Below are positions 18,071 to 26,544 of a stretch of DNA of 64,000 nucleotides, in pieces; within the stretch, counting starts at the first letter, position 1, and each line of letters opens with the position of its first letter. The stretch is from positions 124,001 through 188,000 of the forward strand of contig NZ_WJBC01000002.1 of NCBI RefSeq assembly GCF_014284475.1, given 5' to 3'. Origin of the DNA: Acetobacterium fimetarium. Its GTDB lineage: Bacteria > Bacillota > Clostridia > Eubacteriales > Eubacteriaceae. The notes beneath the pieces are model-generated. The model was not told the DNA's origin and made no database searches. It saw only the letters and a list, made by a program, of their open reading frames with translations. The translations under genes were made by a program, and so were the position numbers.

Positions 18071-18739
18071 ATGGCGATTTTTGAACGTCTTGGAGACTTG
18101 TTAAAAGCAAACGTAAACGATATGCTGGATAAAGCAGAAGATCCAGAAAAGATGGTGAAGCAGATTATCATTGACATGGAAGCTCAAGTCAATGAGGCAA
18201 CCCAGGGATTAGGGGCTGCGATGGGGAGTGAAAAACAGGCATTAAAACAGCTGGAATCGGCAAAAGCATCTTCAGAGGATTGGAACAAGAAAGCAAAGTT
18301 GGCTTTACAATCCGGAAATGAAGAACTGGCGAAGAAAGCCCTCGCTCAAAAAGCAAGTGTGGACCAGAGCATCGTTCAATTTCAAGCAGCTTACGATACC
18401 ATGAGTATGCAGACTGCACAACTGAAAGACCAGGTGCGCCAATTAAAAGCTAAACTTGAAGAAGCACGAATGAAACAAAATATGCTGATCGCCCGTTCAA
18501 AAATGGCAGATGCTCAGAAAGGCATCAGCACTTCCTTGAACAGTACAGATAGCACGAGTGCATTTTCCAAACTTGATAAAATGGAACAGAAAGTTAATGC
18601 AAAAGAAGCGGAAGCTCAGGCATTTAGTGAAATGGCTGGTGAAAGCAACAGTGTTACGGATGAATTTGCAGCTTTGGAAACAGAAAACGCAGTGGATGAT
18701 GAACTGGCAAAGCTTAAGGCCGAAATGGGAATAAGCTAG
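18071..18739 (+). CDS. pspA: PspA/IM30-family membrane-stress protein
   Basis: 222 residues, almost entirely helical coiled coil. The opening is characteristic (MAIFERLGDLLKANVNDMLDKAEDPEKMVKQ), with the amphipathic N-terminal helix that binds membranes, and the core includes QVNEATQGLGAAMGSEKQ. The ESCRT-III-like family polymerises on damaged cytoplasmic membrane. Start ATG has GAAGGAGGAAA upstream. A GIDE-domain membrane protein follows after 4 bases and is surely co-transcribed. No PspF/PspBC-type regulators are nearby. Confidence 0.94.
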   Translation: MAIFERLGDLLKANVNDMLDKAEDPEKMVKQIIIDMEAQVNEATQGLGAAMGSEKQALKQLESAKASSEDWNKKAKLALQSGNEELAKKALAQKASVDQSIVQFQAAYDTMSMQTAQLKDQVRQLKAKLEEARMKQNMLIARSKMADAQKGISTSLNSTDSTSAFSKLDKMEQKVNAKEAEAQAFSEMAGESNSVTDEFAALETENAVDDELAKLKAEMGIS

Positions 18740-18743
18740 AGCC

Positions 18744-19529
18744 ATGGAATATATAATTGGGTTACTTTTAATTATAGCAGGAATTGGATACGCCATTTAT
18801 GTGTATCGAAAAAACACAAATAAAGCGCAGGAAATGCAATTTCAGCAAACAAGCTGTATCAAGGACGTGCTTGATATTGTCGGAAATTTATCGGATTTAG
18901 ACGAAAACTATCGTCATTACAGCGAAGTAAAAGGTCATCTCCATAGTTTATCTGGGGATGTTGAGGCACCCTATTCGCAGCGGCCAGCCGCTTATTATGA
19001 AAACACGGTATATTCCGTGAATGAAGAAACGCGAACGGAACGGGACGATGACGGCAATACCAGAACCATAACCGATAAGGTTGAAACAGTTCTATCGAAC
19101 GAGAAGAGTCCGGTTGAAATTTACCTTTCCGACAATAGCTGTGAAGAAAAAGTGTATATCGATATTGAGAGCTTTGGTAGCGATGTGGATTTGATGTCCG
19201 GCTGTGATCGTTTTGAATCAGAAGGTTCCAGTTGGGTTCGGGATAATTTCAATTTTAGTTTTTCAAATCCGAGAGGCTCCCGATTTTTGGGATACCGGTT
19301 TTTTGAAGAGATTCTTCCAGAAGATCAACCCATGTATATACTTGGAGAAATCCATAAACGGGGAAATCGTCTATATGTAGGAAGATCAACAACAACGAAA
19401 AAACCTTCGCATGTCACATATAAGTCAGAGGAAGAATTGCTGGATGATGTGAAAAAAGAAAGAGTTTTTGCAGCAGGGGTTGGAGTAGTTGGTGTGATTG
19501 CTGGCATTCTCGTGATGATATTAATGTAA
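18744..19529 (+). CDS. GIDE-domain membrane protein
   Basis: 261 residues with a hydrophobic helix at each end (residues 3-21 and about 240-260), leaving a roughly 215-residue loop on one side of the membrane. The loop contains GDVEAPYSQRPAAYYENTVYSV and VEIYLSDNSCEEKVYID, which resembles the GIDE (BAM) domain of mitochondrial MUL1 and many bacterial proteins. The eukaryotic RING ligase domain is absent. Bacterial members have no settled function. The 4-base spacing after pspA implies translational coupling and points to membrane stress. Confidence 0.75.
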   Translation: MEYIIGLLLIIAGIGYAIYVYRKNTNKAQEMQFQQTSCIKDVLDIVGNLSDLDENYRHYSEVKGHLHSLSGDVEAPYSQRPAAYYENTVYSVNEETRTERDDDGNTRTITDKVETVLSNEKSPVEIYLSDNSCEEKVYIDIESFGSDVDLMSGCDRFESEGSSWVRDNFNFSFSNPRGSRFLGYRFFEEILPEDQPMYILGEIHKRGNRLYVGRSTTTKKPSHVTYKSEEELLDDVKKERVFAAGVGVVGVIAGILVMILM

Positions 19530-19649
19530 AAATTTCATCATGAAGTCCTGGTTTCTTCCGGAGCTTCTCTTTTGCAGATAAACAAATGTGGTAAATGTTT
19601 GCCTGCACTTCTTGAACAAATTAGTTTGTGAATTAATATGGCGAAGAAA

Positions 19650-19707
19650 AAGAACCCTATTTCTCTGATGATTTATTTTATCAGGAAATAGAGTTCTTTT
19701 CTTTTTA
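19650..19707 (+). terminator. Bidirectional terminator between the pspA operon and the TM1266-like gene
   Basis: A long imperfect stem (AAGAAC at 19650-19655 pairing with GTTCTT at 19693-19698, with CTATTTC and CTGAT arms inside) is followed by a T-rich tract on the plus strand. The minus strand also has T after the stem, so it can serve both converging genes. Confidence 0.88.
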
Positions 19708-19770
19708 GACTCAATCACAAAACAAGATTGCTTAGTCATCAGGAAAAGGGGCTTCAATTTCTTCTTGAAA

Positions 19771-20019
19771 TTAGAACTCCATTTGTCTGACTAAAACAGA
19801 CTCAAGGGTAGATAATTCTTTCTTCATAAGCGCAATTTCGTCATCCGTATCTGGTAAAAACTCTAATAAAATCAGGCCACTTGTGCTACAATGCGCCGCC
19901 GATGATTCATGCAATCCAAGACGCGTCTTGATAATGCAGCCATGTTTTGTCAGCAATTCTTGAACCCTTGAAGCCTCATGTTCACGATCACCTACTTGGA
20001 TACCCATAATTTGTCTCAT
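19771..20019 (-). CDS. TM1266-like ACT-fold small protein
   Basis: 82 residues from ATG 20019, chosen because AGGAGGATTT lies just upstream on the minus strand; a longer frame to 20070 lacks such a site. The pattern MGIQVGDREHEASRVQELLTK, IIKTRLGLHE, then SGLILLEFLPDTDDEIALMKKEL fits the small ferredoxin-fold family named after TM1266, often annotated as a putative iron-only hydrogenase system regulator. No hydrogenase maturation gene is nearby. Family assignment is moderate; the role is unproven. Confidence 0.6.
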   Translation of the reverse strand: MRQIMGIQVGDREHEASRVQELLTKHGCIIKTRLGLHESSAAHCSTSGLILLEFLPDTDDEIALMKKELSTLESVLVRQMEF

Positions 20020-20263
20020 AATAAATCCTCCTTTTAAATGTAGATATTTATATTTTTGGTATATACCCAACTAGCTGTTCTTTAAATCATATTATTTTAA
20101 ATAAGTGAATTAATCACCAGAAAAATATCAACGCCAGCTGGTAAACGTAGCAATGATTAATTATTGGTTTAGATTAAATGATAAAGATAGCAGTTGAAGA
20201 ACTATTGAAGAGGAATTTAAAAATCAGCGATTCGGAAAATGAAGATTCCGTATGAATATATAA

Positions 20264-20312
20264 AATTGACTCAACAGGTGATTGGAGATATACCTGTTGA
20301 GTCAATTTTTTA
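20264..20312. terminator. Bidirectional terminator after the surface-protein gene
   Basis: A perfect 16-bp inverted repeat (20264-20279 with 20292-20307) is flanked by T-runs on both strands. It probably ends the minus-strand surface-protein transcript. The rest of 20071-20368 contains only a weak 25-codon open frame (20178-20255) that I do not call as a gene. Confidence 0.85.
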
Positions 20313-20368
20313 GTCAGCTGAAATGATTCATTCCAGTAGATTTAAACGGTATTGCCAATTAGGAGTCA

Positions 20369-21709
20369 CTAAGAATTAAGTTCTCGTTTTGACATTACTA
20401 TTGCCAGCCCCATTAAAGAAATAAGGGCTAAACCAGCGATGACTGCATCCGTTGCTGTTGTTTCGACACCCGTTTTTGGGTTAGAAGAGGCAGCGTGATG
20501 ATGTCTGAAATGCTTGCCGCACAGTGGTTCAAGATACAAGCAAGAAGCTGAAAGATCAACCGGTCCGTAGCATGGGTTAATATAAACGCCTTCATGGCCT
20601 TCAATTGCTAAAGGATTAATGCCACCAGATGTGCAAAGATCAAGGATCCCACGGTTGATGACTACCCAACTATTTGCATGCAAACCTCTTGCTTCACCGG
20701 TTACAGTTGTTGAATCAACCGTTGTGTAACCGCCATTGAATACGATGTCGTCAGCGGCGCCAATACCCCAGCTAGTGCCAGCTGCAGAATCGGTAATCAC
20801 ATCAAGATCGCCTTTATTGACATAAACATCGCCATATGAGTATACACCATAGGCGCCGTTTACACCAGGATTGATGGCGGTAACATCAGTATAACCACCA
20901 TTGAACATGATATCACTGGTTGCAGTGGTGCCAAAGATCCCAACGGCAGCACCTGTACCAGCATTGCCGGTGGCTATGAAATCATAGTAACCACTGTCGA
21001 TGCTGATGTCCTGAGTTGCACAGAGACCACCACCCGATGAAGTTGCTGTGGCGGCTCCTTCAGCTGTTAGTCTGCCGTCGCCACTTAAATTGATGCTGCC
21101 ATCAACGTCAATAGCAAATCCAGCATTGGTCGTTAACTTGTTCACACCATGCAGTACCATTTTGAATAGATCTGCATTCGATACGACATCCAGTTCTTGT
21201 CCGGTGAAATTGTCAAGTGTTAATGTGTTGGCTGCAGTGTCAAATGAATAGCCAGCCCCGGTGTTGGTAACCAGAAGATTAACAACGGTGCCGCCGGTTA
21301 GCGTTAAATTGACAACCGTGGCAGCTAACGTATCGATGGTTTCATCAATGGCTGCTGTTTGAACAACTGGCGTATCAACAGCCGGAGTTGGTGCAGCTGG
21401 TGTTGTAGTAGCCGGAGTTGTTGTTGCTGGTGTTGTAGTAGCCGGAGTCGTTACAGCAGGCGTATCAACGGCCGGAGTTGTTGCCGGAGTTGTAGCCGGT
21501 GTTGTAGTAGCCGGTGTCGGTGTGTCTACGGCTGTTTTATCTGCATCAGTTGTAGCAGGTACCTCATTTGTTACAAGAACAACGGTATCTTTATCAGTTG
21601 CAGCTGCAGCCGCATCGGCATCATTAGCAGCCAGGGCAGAGACGGGAACCATCATAAACATCATGGCCATAACCATCAACAATGACAATAATTTGGACAT
21701 TTTTCTCAC
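20369..21709 (-). CDS. Secreted, wall-anchored surface protein with NPKTG sorting motif
   Basis: 446 residues starting at GTG 21709 (GGGAGG 9 bases upstream). A signal peptide (LLSLLMVMAMMFMMVPVSALA) is followed by an acidic Ala/Asp stretch. Residues about 65-115 are a low-complexity TTPA/TTPAV repeat linker. Then comes a domain of repeated beta-like units (LTLTGGTVVNLLV, IMFNGGYTDVTA, IVFNGGYTTVDS) that looks like a right-handed parallel beta structure. The C-terminus has NPKTG near residue 410, a hydrophobic helix and a charged tail (KRELNS), a sortase signal. NPxTx motifs suit class B sortases; one is encoded at 45202-45915. Confidence 0.88.
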   Translation of the reverse strand: MRKMSKLLSLLMVMAMMFMMVPVSALAANDADAAAAATDKDTVVLVTNEVPATTDADKTAVDTPTPATTTPATTPATTPAVDTPAVTTPATTTPATTTPATTTPAAPTPAVDTPVVQTAAIDETIDTLAATVVNLTLTGGTVVNLLVTNTGAGYSFDTAANTLTLDNFTGQELDVVSNADLFKMVLHGVNKLTTNAGFAIDVDGSINLSGDGRLTAEGAATATSSGGGLCATQDISIDSGYYDFIATGNAGTGAAVGIFGTTATSDIMFNGGYTDVTAINPGVNGAYGVYSYGDVYVNKGDLDVITDSAAGTSWGIGAADDIVFNGGYTTVDSTTVTGEARGLHANSWVVINRGILDLCTSGGINPLAIEGHEGVYINPCYGPVDLSASCLYLEPLCGKHFRHHHAASSNPKTGVETTATDAVIAGLALISLMGLAIVMSKRELNS

Positions 21710-21883
21710 TTTACTATTCCTCCCTTTTCTAAAAAAATTGATTTACAAAATATTTGACCTACGTTTAGGTCTTTACCTCCTTTCATAAAAATTAAAGCTT
21801 GTGATTGACATTTAATCGATAATGCCAATCGATTTAATAAATACCCGTAAATCAACACAATATTCAAACTAATCTTAAATTTT

Positions 21884-22456
21884 TCAAAGAAAATTATCGC
21901 CAAGAGCATTTTTTATGTTTGGAAGCCGGAAACTCACAAAAAGATCCATCAAATGATCCCAGTAGGGGGGATACTGATCGTATCCTTGCGAGTGAAAGGT
22001 TTCAGCTTCTTTAAATTGGATGATGAGATCCCAGGAAAAGGCCGGTGAAGAAGTTAGTTCACCATAGTTTTGTTTCCAGTCGATGATAAAGAGATTGTAA
22101 AATGATTTCAGAAATCGAAAACACGCTTCATGATCATAATATAGTTCAGGAAGATCGGGATAGTAACAGATAAAAGGGCCTTCAAAGGTGACACCGGTTG
22201 GCGTTCTAAAAAAAGTGATTGTTTGACTGATCTCACCCTTTTTTCGGGTGGTGACATCGATTCGGACTGTGGAATTTTGAAGAAAAGTCGTTTCTTGGCC
22301 GAAATTATTTTCACAGGCGTTGCAATGATAGCGTGGTTGTGCTGTCGGAATTACTATCGGTCCAGACTGCTTAAATTCTTTTGAATCGGCTGAATTATCT
22401 TGAATAAAAATGGTGGCGTTTTCGCTTCCGCAAATCGGGCAAATAACAGGGGTCAT
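21884..22456 (-). CDS. Hypothetical protein with N-terminal zinc ribbon
   Basis: 190 residues starting at ATG 22456 with AAGGAGAAT upstream. The N-terminus has CPICGS and a second pair CNAC near residue 47, forming a probable zinc ribbon. The rest (FFRTPTGVTFEGPFICYYP and an aromatic-rich C-terminal half) matches no family I recognise. No signal peptide or membrane helix is seen. It lies upstream of the surface-protein gene on the same strand with about 170 bases between, so it is probably a separate unit. Function unknown. Confidence 0.75.
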   Translation of the reverse strand: MTPVICPICGSENATIFIQDNSADSKEFKQSGPIVIPTAQPRYHCNACENNFGQETTFLQNSTVRIDVTTRKKGEISQTITFFRTPTGVTFEGPFICYYPDLPELYYDHEACFRFLKSFYNLFIIDWKQNYGELTSSPAFSWDLIIQFKEAETFHSQGYDQYPPYWDHLMDLFVSFRLPNIKNALGDNFL

Positions 22457-22683
22457 AAAATTCTCCTTAATGATTTTTTATCTAGATTATAGCACACATG
22501 ATCGCGTATATTTAAAGAAGTTGGATTTATCTGAAAGACAATCAATCGTGAATGCAAGGCAAAACATTTATAAACATCTTGCATCCTCCGGTTTATTCTG
22601 TTAAAACTGTATGGAACAATAAAATACAGTACGTAAGAATTCGCAATATTAAGAACAGAATGAAACTGAGATAGGAGAAAAAA

Positions 22684-23499
22684 ATGGATTATAAAAAAGC
22701 CATTGAAGATAGACGATCAAGAAGATCGTATTTAGAAAAACCAATCAATGATATCGCTGTAGAGCGATTGCAAAATCTGATTGAACAGGCCAATGAAGAA
22801 AGTGGCTTGCACCTGCAATTGTGCATAAATAATAACGATGCCCTTTCAGGCGTTAAAATGAGTTACGGGATGTTTAAAAATGTGCGAAACTATATCGCAT
22901 TGGTGGGAAAAAAGAGTGACTTGGATTTGGCTGAGAAAATTGGTTATTACGGCGAGCGTATTGTGCTTGAAGCAAAACTTCTCAAGCTTGATACTTGCTG
23001 GGTAGGTGGAAGCTACAAAGAAAAATCATGTCAATGCGATATTGGAGCAGATGAAACGCTTCGTGGAATCATTACGATTGGTCATGCTCCGGAAGCGTTG
23101 TCATTTAAAGAGAAAGCAATTTGCTCTATCATGCACAGAAAGACAAAAAAAACAGAAGAGATGTTAAAATCAGATATTGAGATACCAGAGTGGATCCTGG
23201 ATGGGATGAAGGCAGTGCAGCGCGCACCTTCAGCAGTCAATCAGCAACCGGTGCAATTTATATATAAAAATGGAAAATTCAATGCCTTTGTTATATTGAA
23301 GCTGGGTTGTGAAATGATCGATTTAGGTATTGCAAAATTGCACTTTGAAATCGGTGCTGACAATATCGGCAAATGGAAATGGGGAAACAGCGGAGAATTC
23401 GTAATTAATAAAACCGAAAATAATTCTAACAAAGAATTATCTGATGAAACCAATGCCATACAAGTCTGCGTTCATGATTCAAATTTGGCGACAGTATAA
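22684..23499 (+). CDS. Nitroreductase-family FMN protein
   Basis: 271 residues. It begins with YKKAIEDRRSRRSYLEKPI, the Arg-rich FMN-phosphate-binding start of the family. A second half has AVQRAPSAVNQQPVQFIY, which resembles the S-x-x-N-x-Q-P FMN motif usually found near the N-terminus. The arrangement fits the TM_nitroreductase subfamily in which two half-domains are joined in one chain. The native substrate is unknown. Start ATG has AGGAGAA upstream. It is monocistronic, ending in a strong inverted repeat. Confidence 0.85.
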   Translation: MDYKKAIEDRRSRRSYLEKPINDIAVERLQNLIEQANEESGLHLQLCINNNDALSGVKMSYGMFKNVRNYIALVGKKSDLDLAEKIGYYGERIVLEAKLLKLDTCWVGGSYKEKSCQCDIGADETLRGIITIGHAPEALSFKEKAICSIMHRKTKKTEEMLKSDIEIPEWILDGMKAVQRAPSAVNQQPVQFIYKNGKFNAFVILKLGCEMIDLGIAKLHFEIGADNIGKWKWGNSGEFVINKTENNSNKELSDETNAIQVCVHDSNLATV

Positions 23500-23528
23500 C
23501 CATAAGACGAGATCAAGCAATAAATAAT

Positions 23529-23608
23529 AAATAGGCCAATTAGTAACTAACTGCGTGCGAAATTTTGAAAGATCGTGGGCATGATGATAAACTAATTGGC
23601 CTATTTTT
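23529..23608. terminator. Terminator after the nitroreductase gene
   Basis: A perfect 16-bp inverted repeat (23529-23544 with 23591-23606) with a 46-base loop is followed by T residues. The loop is unusually long for an intrinsic terminator. Confidence 0.7.
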
Positions 23609-23693
23609 GTGCCAGCTACAATGTAGATACTGACTAATGATGTGAGTTGCCCTGGAAAAAACTTAAGCATTTCGAAAAAACTTATAAAACAGA

Positions 23694-23748
23694 TTGACAA
23701 AAAAGAATGAAAAGATGTAATAATTTTATAGGAGTGAGTAATCACTCC
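23694..23748 (+). promoter_or_regulatory. tetR promoter with palindromic operator
   Basis: TTGACA (23694-23699), 18 bases, TAATAA (23718-23723). Directly downstream is a perfect palindrome GGAGTGA-GTAA-TCACTCC (23731-23748), placed 13 bases before the tetR start codon. TetR-family repressors typically bind such a site to shut off their own gene. Confidence 0.7.
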
Positions 23749-23761
23749 GGGAGGCGAAAGA

Positions 23762-24370
23762 ATGAAAGGATCTTTGATAAAAAGAAGAGAAAGTATTATC
23801 GTATCTACAATAGTAACGTTAAATCAAGTTGGACTTCAAAATTTATCAACAAAATTGATCGCAAAACGTGAGGGTGTATCAGAAGGGACACTATTTAGAC
23901 ATTTTAAAAACAAAACTGAAATATTACTAGCGGTGATTGATCAATTCAGTCAGTTCGATGATGCCATTATAGAAACATGTCAAGTAAATAAGCTTTCTTC
24001 TTTAGAAACAATTAAATACTTTTTTAATGCCTACGCTGAATATTACGAAAATTATCCTGAAATCACGGTGATTGTTCAGTCATATGACAGCTTGATGTGT
24101 GATCCTGAATTATCTGATAAGGTTCGCAGCATCATAGATAAACGAGCGGATTTCATTTTTAAAACAGTGAAAGAAGCCCAGAAAAATGGAGTCATCCAGA
24201 AGAACATTGAAGCTCGATTAATTGAAGCGATTCTATCAGGCGCCAGCAGAGAACTTTGTCTGAAATGGCGGATGTCAAAATTTGATTTTTCAATTAATGA
24301 GAAATCAAGGGAAATGGTCAATGCAGTTTTAGCTGCTTTTTCAGAAAACAGTCATTCGAAAGACGCATAG
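23762..24370 (+). CDS. TetR/AcrR-family regulator
   Basis: 202 residues. The N-terminal helix-turn-helix is LSTKLIAKREGVSEGTLFRHFKNKTEILLAV, the usual TetR recognition segment. The helical C-terminal domain would bind a ligand that cannot be inferred. Start ATG 23762 follows GGGAGGCGAA. The palindrome overlapping its leader suggests autoregulation. The chemosensory operon begins 64 bases downstream on the same strand, so either read-through or regulation of that operon is possible. Confidence 0.93.
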   Translation: MKGSLIKRRESIIVSTIVTLNQVGLQNLSTKLIAKREGVSEGTLFRHFKNKTEILLAVIDQFSQFDDAIIETCQVNKLSSLETIKYFFNAYAEYYENYPEITVIVQSYDSLMCDPELSDKVRSIIDKRADFIFKTVKEAQKNGVIQKNIEARLIEAILSGASRELCLKWRMSKFDFSINEKSREMVNAVLAAFSENSHSKDA

Positions 24371-24434
24371 TTAATCATTACAAATATTAATTTGCAATTC
24401 TCTATTTAAAAAGTACTTTAAGGAGGCGGCAACA

Positions 24435-25496
24435 TTGGCATCACAATATGTAAATGATCCAATGCTGGAAGTATTTATTTTTGAAACTTCGCAGCAATTG
24501 GAACACGTGGAACAATCCGTTCTTGAAACAGAAACGCTGGAAACCTATCCAACTGATACAATCAATGAAATATTCAGAATCATGCATACCATAAAAAGTT
24601 CGGCGGCAATGATGTTATTCAACAACATTTCGGTTCTGGCTCATACGACCGAAGATTTATTCTACTTTATCCGGGAAGACAAGCCACAGGAACTTGATAT
24701 GACGACCCTTTCCGATCTTGTTCTTGAAAGTATCGACTTTATGAAAATGGAACTGGAAAAAATTGAAAACGGAGAAAAAGCAGATGGAGATCCCCAGAAT
24801 TTAATCGAAAACATAAAAGAACATTTAACGGCATTAAAAAAATTAAACAATTTGCCAGTTACAGCTAAAGTGAATGATGAACCGGTTAAAGAGCAGTATT
24901 ACATCAGTTCCAACCGTTCGGCAAAAGCGACTCAAACAAAAACCTATAAAGCCGTTCTGAAATTTGAAGAGGACTGCGGGATGGAAAACATCCGTGCCTT
25001 TACAGTGATACATAACTTGAAAGATATGACAGAAGAGGTAATCAGCAATCCTGAAGATGTCATCAATGATGTCGATTGTGTTGAGATCATACGCAAAGAT
25101 GGACTCGTCCTTTATATAAAAACCGCGGAGTCTGAAGAGAAACTGCATTCCTTATTTAAAACGATGGCGTTTATTGAGCGTGTGGATCTTCAAGCATATG
25201 CCGAAATTGCAGAACAGAAATCGACCGAAAACAAAATTCTGTTGACGGGTGATGAGATAATAATCCCGGAAATGAAGGAACAGACAACAGCAAAAAATAC
25301 GGTGCCCGCTGGTGGACATCAGAGTCAGGGCATGATTTCAGTCAGCGTTGAAAAGCTTGATAAGCTGATGAATATGGTTGGGGAAATTGTCATTTCCGAA
25401 GCAATGGTAATACATAATCCAGATCTGAATGGACTGGCTCTGAATAATTTTAAAAAATCGGCGTTGCAACTTAAAAAAATTACCGATGAACTCTAG
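24435..25496 (+). CDS. cheA: CheA N-terminal part (P1, P2, start of P3), cut by in-frame TAG
   Basis: 353 residues from TTG 24435 (AAGGAGGCGG upstream). P1 has the phospho-accepting His in IMHTIKSSAAMM near residue 51. A P2-like region covers about 170-265. Then the P3 dimerisation helices begin (KLDKLMNMVGEIVISEAM). The frame stops at TAG 25494-25496 in the middle of the conserved EL(Q)DMVMSIRMVP segment and resumes in the same frame at once. The normal residue here is Gln, so CAG to TAG explains it. The truncated product has no ATPase domain. Confidence 0.9.
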   Translation: MASQYVNDPMLEVFIFETSQQLEHVEQSVLETETLETYPTDTINEIFRIMHTIKSSAAMMLFNNISVLAHTTEDLFYFIREDKPQELDMTTLSDLVLESIDFMKMELEKIENGEKADGDPQNLIENIKEHLTALKKLNNLPVTAKVNDEPVKEQYYISSNRSAKATQTKTYKAVLKFEEDCGMENIRAFTVIHNLKDMTEEVISNPEDVINDVDCVEIIRKDGLVLYIKTAESEEKLHSLFKTMAFIERVDLQAYAEIAEQKSTENKILLTGDEIIIPEMKEQTTAKNTVPAGGHQSQGMISVSVEKLDKLMNMVGEIVISEAMVIHNPDLNGLALNNFKKSALQLKKITDEL

Positions 25497-25499
25497 GAT

Positions 25500-26504
25500 A
25501 TGGTGATGTCCATTAGAATGGTTCCACTGGGGCCAACTCTTCATAAAATGAACAGAATCATCAGAGATGTCAGTAAAAAACTAAACAAAGAAATTTCTTT
25601 GAAAATTATTGGCGAAGATACGGAAGTTGATAAAAATATCATTGAAAAAATAGGCGATCCGCTGATGCATCTTGTCAGAAATTCCGCTGATCACGGGATC
25701 GAAACCGCGGAGGTTAGAATTCTTCAGGGAAAACCCGGAACCGGAACCGTTACCCTGGAGGCAAAAAATGCCGGCGGAGAAGTCCTGATTTTAATCAAAG
25801 ATGACGGAAAAGGACTGAATAAAGAAGCAATCATGAAAAAAGCAATGGAAAACGGCTTGGGTGGAGAAGAACTGGCTGAAATGACGGATCAGGAAATTTT
25901 CAATCTGATTTTTCTTCCCGGCTTTTCGACTAAAGAGGCGGTCACCGAATTCTCGGGACGGGGTGTAGGAATGGACGTCGTTGCTAAAAACATCGAAAGT
26001 GTCGGTGGCAAGATCTTGGTTGATAGTATTGAAGGAAAAGGTACCGTCATCACTCTGAAAATACCATTGACTTTAGCGATTATGGAAGGCATGAACATCA
26101 AAGTCGGTAAGTCATGCTATACACTTCCCATTATGTCTATCAAAGAGTCGTTTATACCAAAACCTGATGAAATTTTCAGAGGACCCGATAACAATGAAAT
26201 GATTATGATCCGTGGTCAGTGTTACCCAATATTGAGACTGCATGAATGCTATCAGGTCAAAACAGAAGTAACCAAGATTGAAGAAGGCATCCTGATTATG
26301 CTCGAAGGAGATACCAGAACATTTTGTCTGTTTGCAGATGAATTGATGGGTGAACAGGAAGTGGTCGTTAAAGCGTTGCCAAAATACGTCAGCCGTATGA
26401 AAAAAATAGACGGTTTGGCCGGTTGCACACTACTGGGAGACGGAAATATCAGCCTGATTCTCGACGTCGACGGATTGAATTCACGAAACAGCAAAATCAA
26501 CTGA
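25500..26504 (+). CDS. cheA: CheA C-terminal part (end of P3, P4 kinase, P5) after the in-frame TAG
   Basis: 334 residues beginning MVMSIRMVPLGP, the conserved end of P3. P4 has the N box LMHLVRNSADHGIE, the G1 box DDGKGLN and the G2 box GRGVGMDVV. P5, the CheW-like coupling domain, occupies the last 130 residues. It is in the same frame as 24435-25496. Re-initiation at ATG 25500 is conceivable because AGG lies 3 bases upstream and the ATG almost abuts the stop, which would give a P1-P2 and a P4-P5 protein in trans. Otherwise cheA is a pseudogene or the base is an error. Confidence 0.9.
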   Translation: MVMSIRMVPLGPTLHKMNRIIRDVSKKLNKEISLKIIGEDTEVDKNIIEKIGDPLMHLVRNSADHGIETAEVRILQGKPGTGTVTLEAKNAGGEVLILIKDDGKGLNKEAIMKKAMENGLGGEELAEMTDQEIFNLIFLPGFSTKEAVTEFSGRGVGMDVVAKNIESVGGKILVDSIEGKGTVITLKIPLTLAIMEGMNIKVGKSCYTLPIMSIKESFIPKPDEIFRGPDNNEMIMIRGQCYPILRLHECYQVKTEVTKIEEGILIMLEGDTRTFCLFADELMGEQEVVVKALPKYVSRMKKIDGLAGCTLLGDGNISLILDVDGLNSRNSKIN

Positions 26505-26544
26505 ACACTTTGTGTTTAAATTTATTATACGAGGAGATGATACA

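Noticed and set aside
20178-20255. 25-codon open frame before a terminator
   Set aside because: The ribosome-binding site is poor and the product is unlike any known small protein. It may be a decayed fragment, but that cannot be supported.
21359-21685. Plus-strand Cys/Ser/Arg-rich open frame opposite the surface-protein gene
   Set aside because: It is the complement of the Thr/Pro/Ala repeat linker, with no ribosome-binding site and a composition caused by the repeat.
21750-21790. Riboswitch in the leader of the surface-protein gene
   Set aside because: A small hairpin (GACCTA/TAGGTC) and a GGAGG-like motif are present on the minus strand, but they do not match a riboswitch class I know.
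25494-25496. Pyrrolysine insertion at the cheA TAG
   Set aside because: The position is a conserved Gln of CheA, no pyl gene or PYLIS-like context is visible, and CheA is not a known pyrrolysine protein. Mutation or error is simpler.
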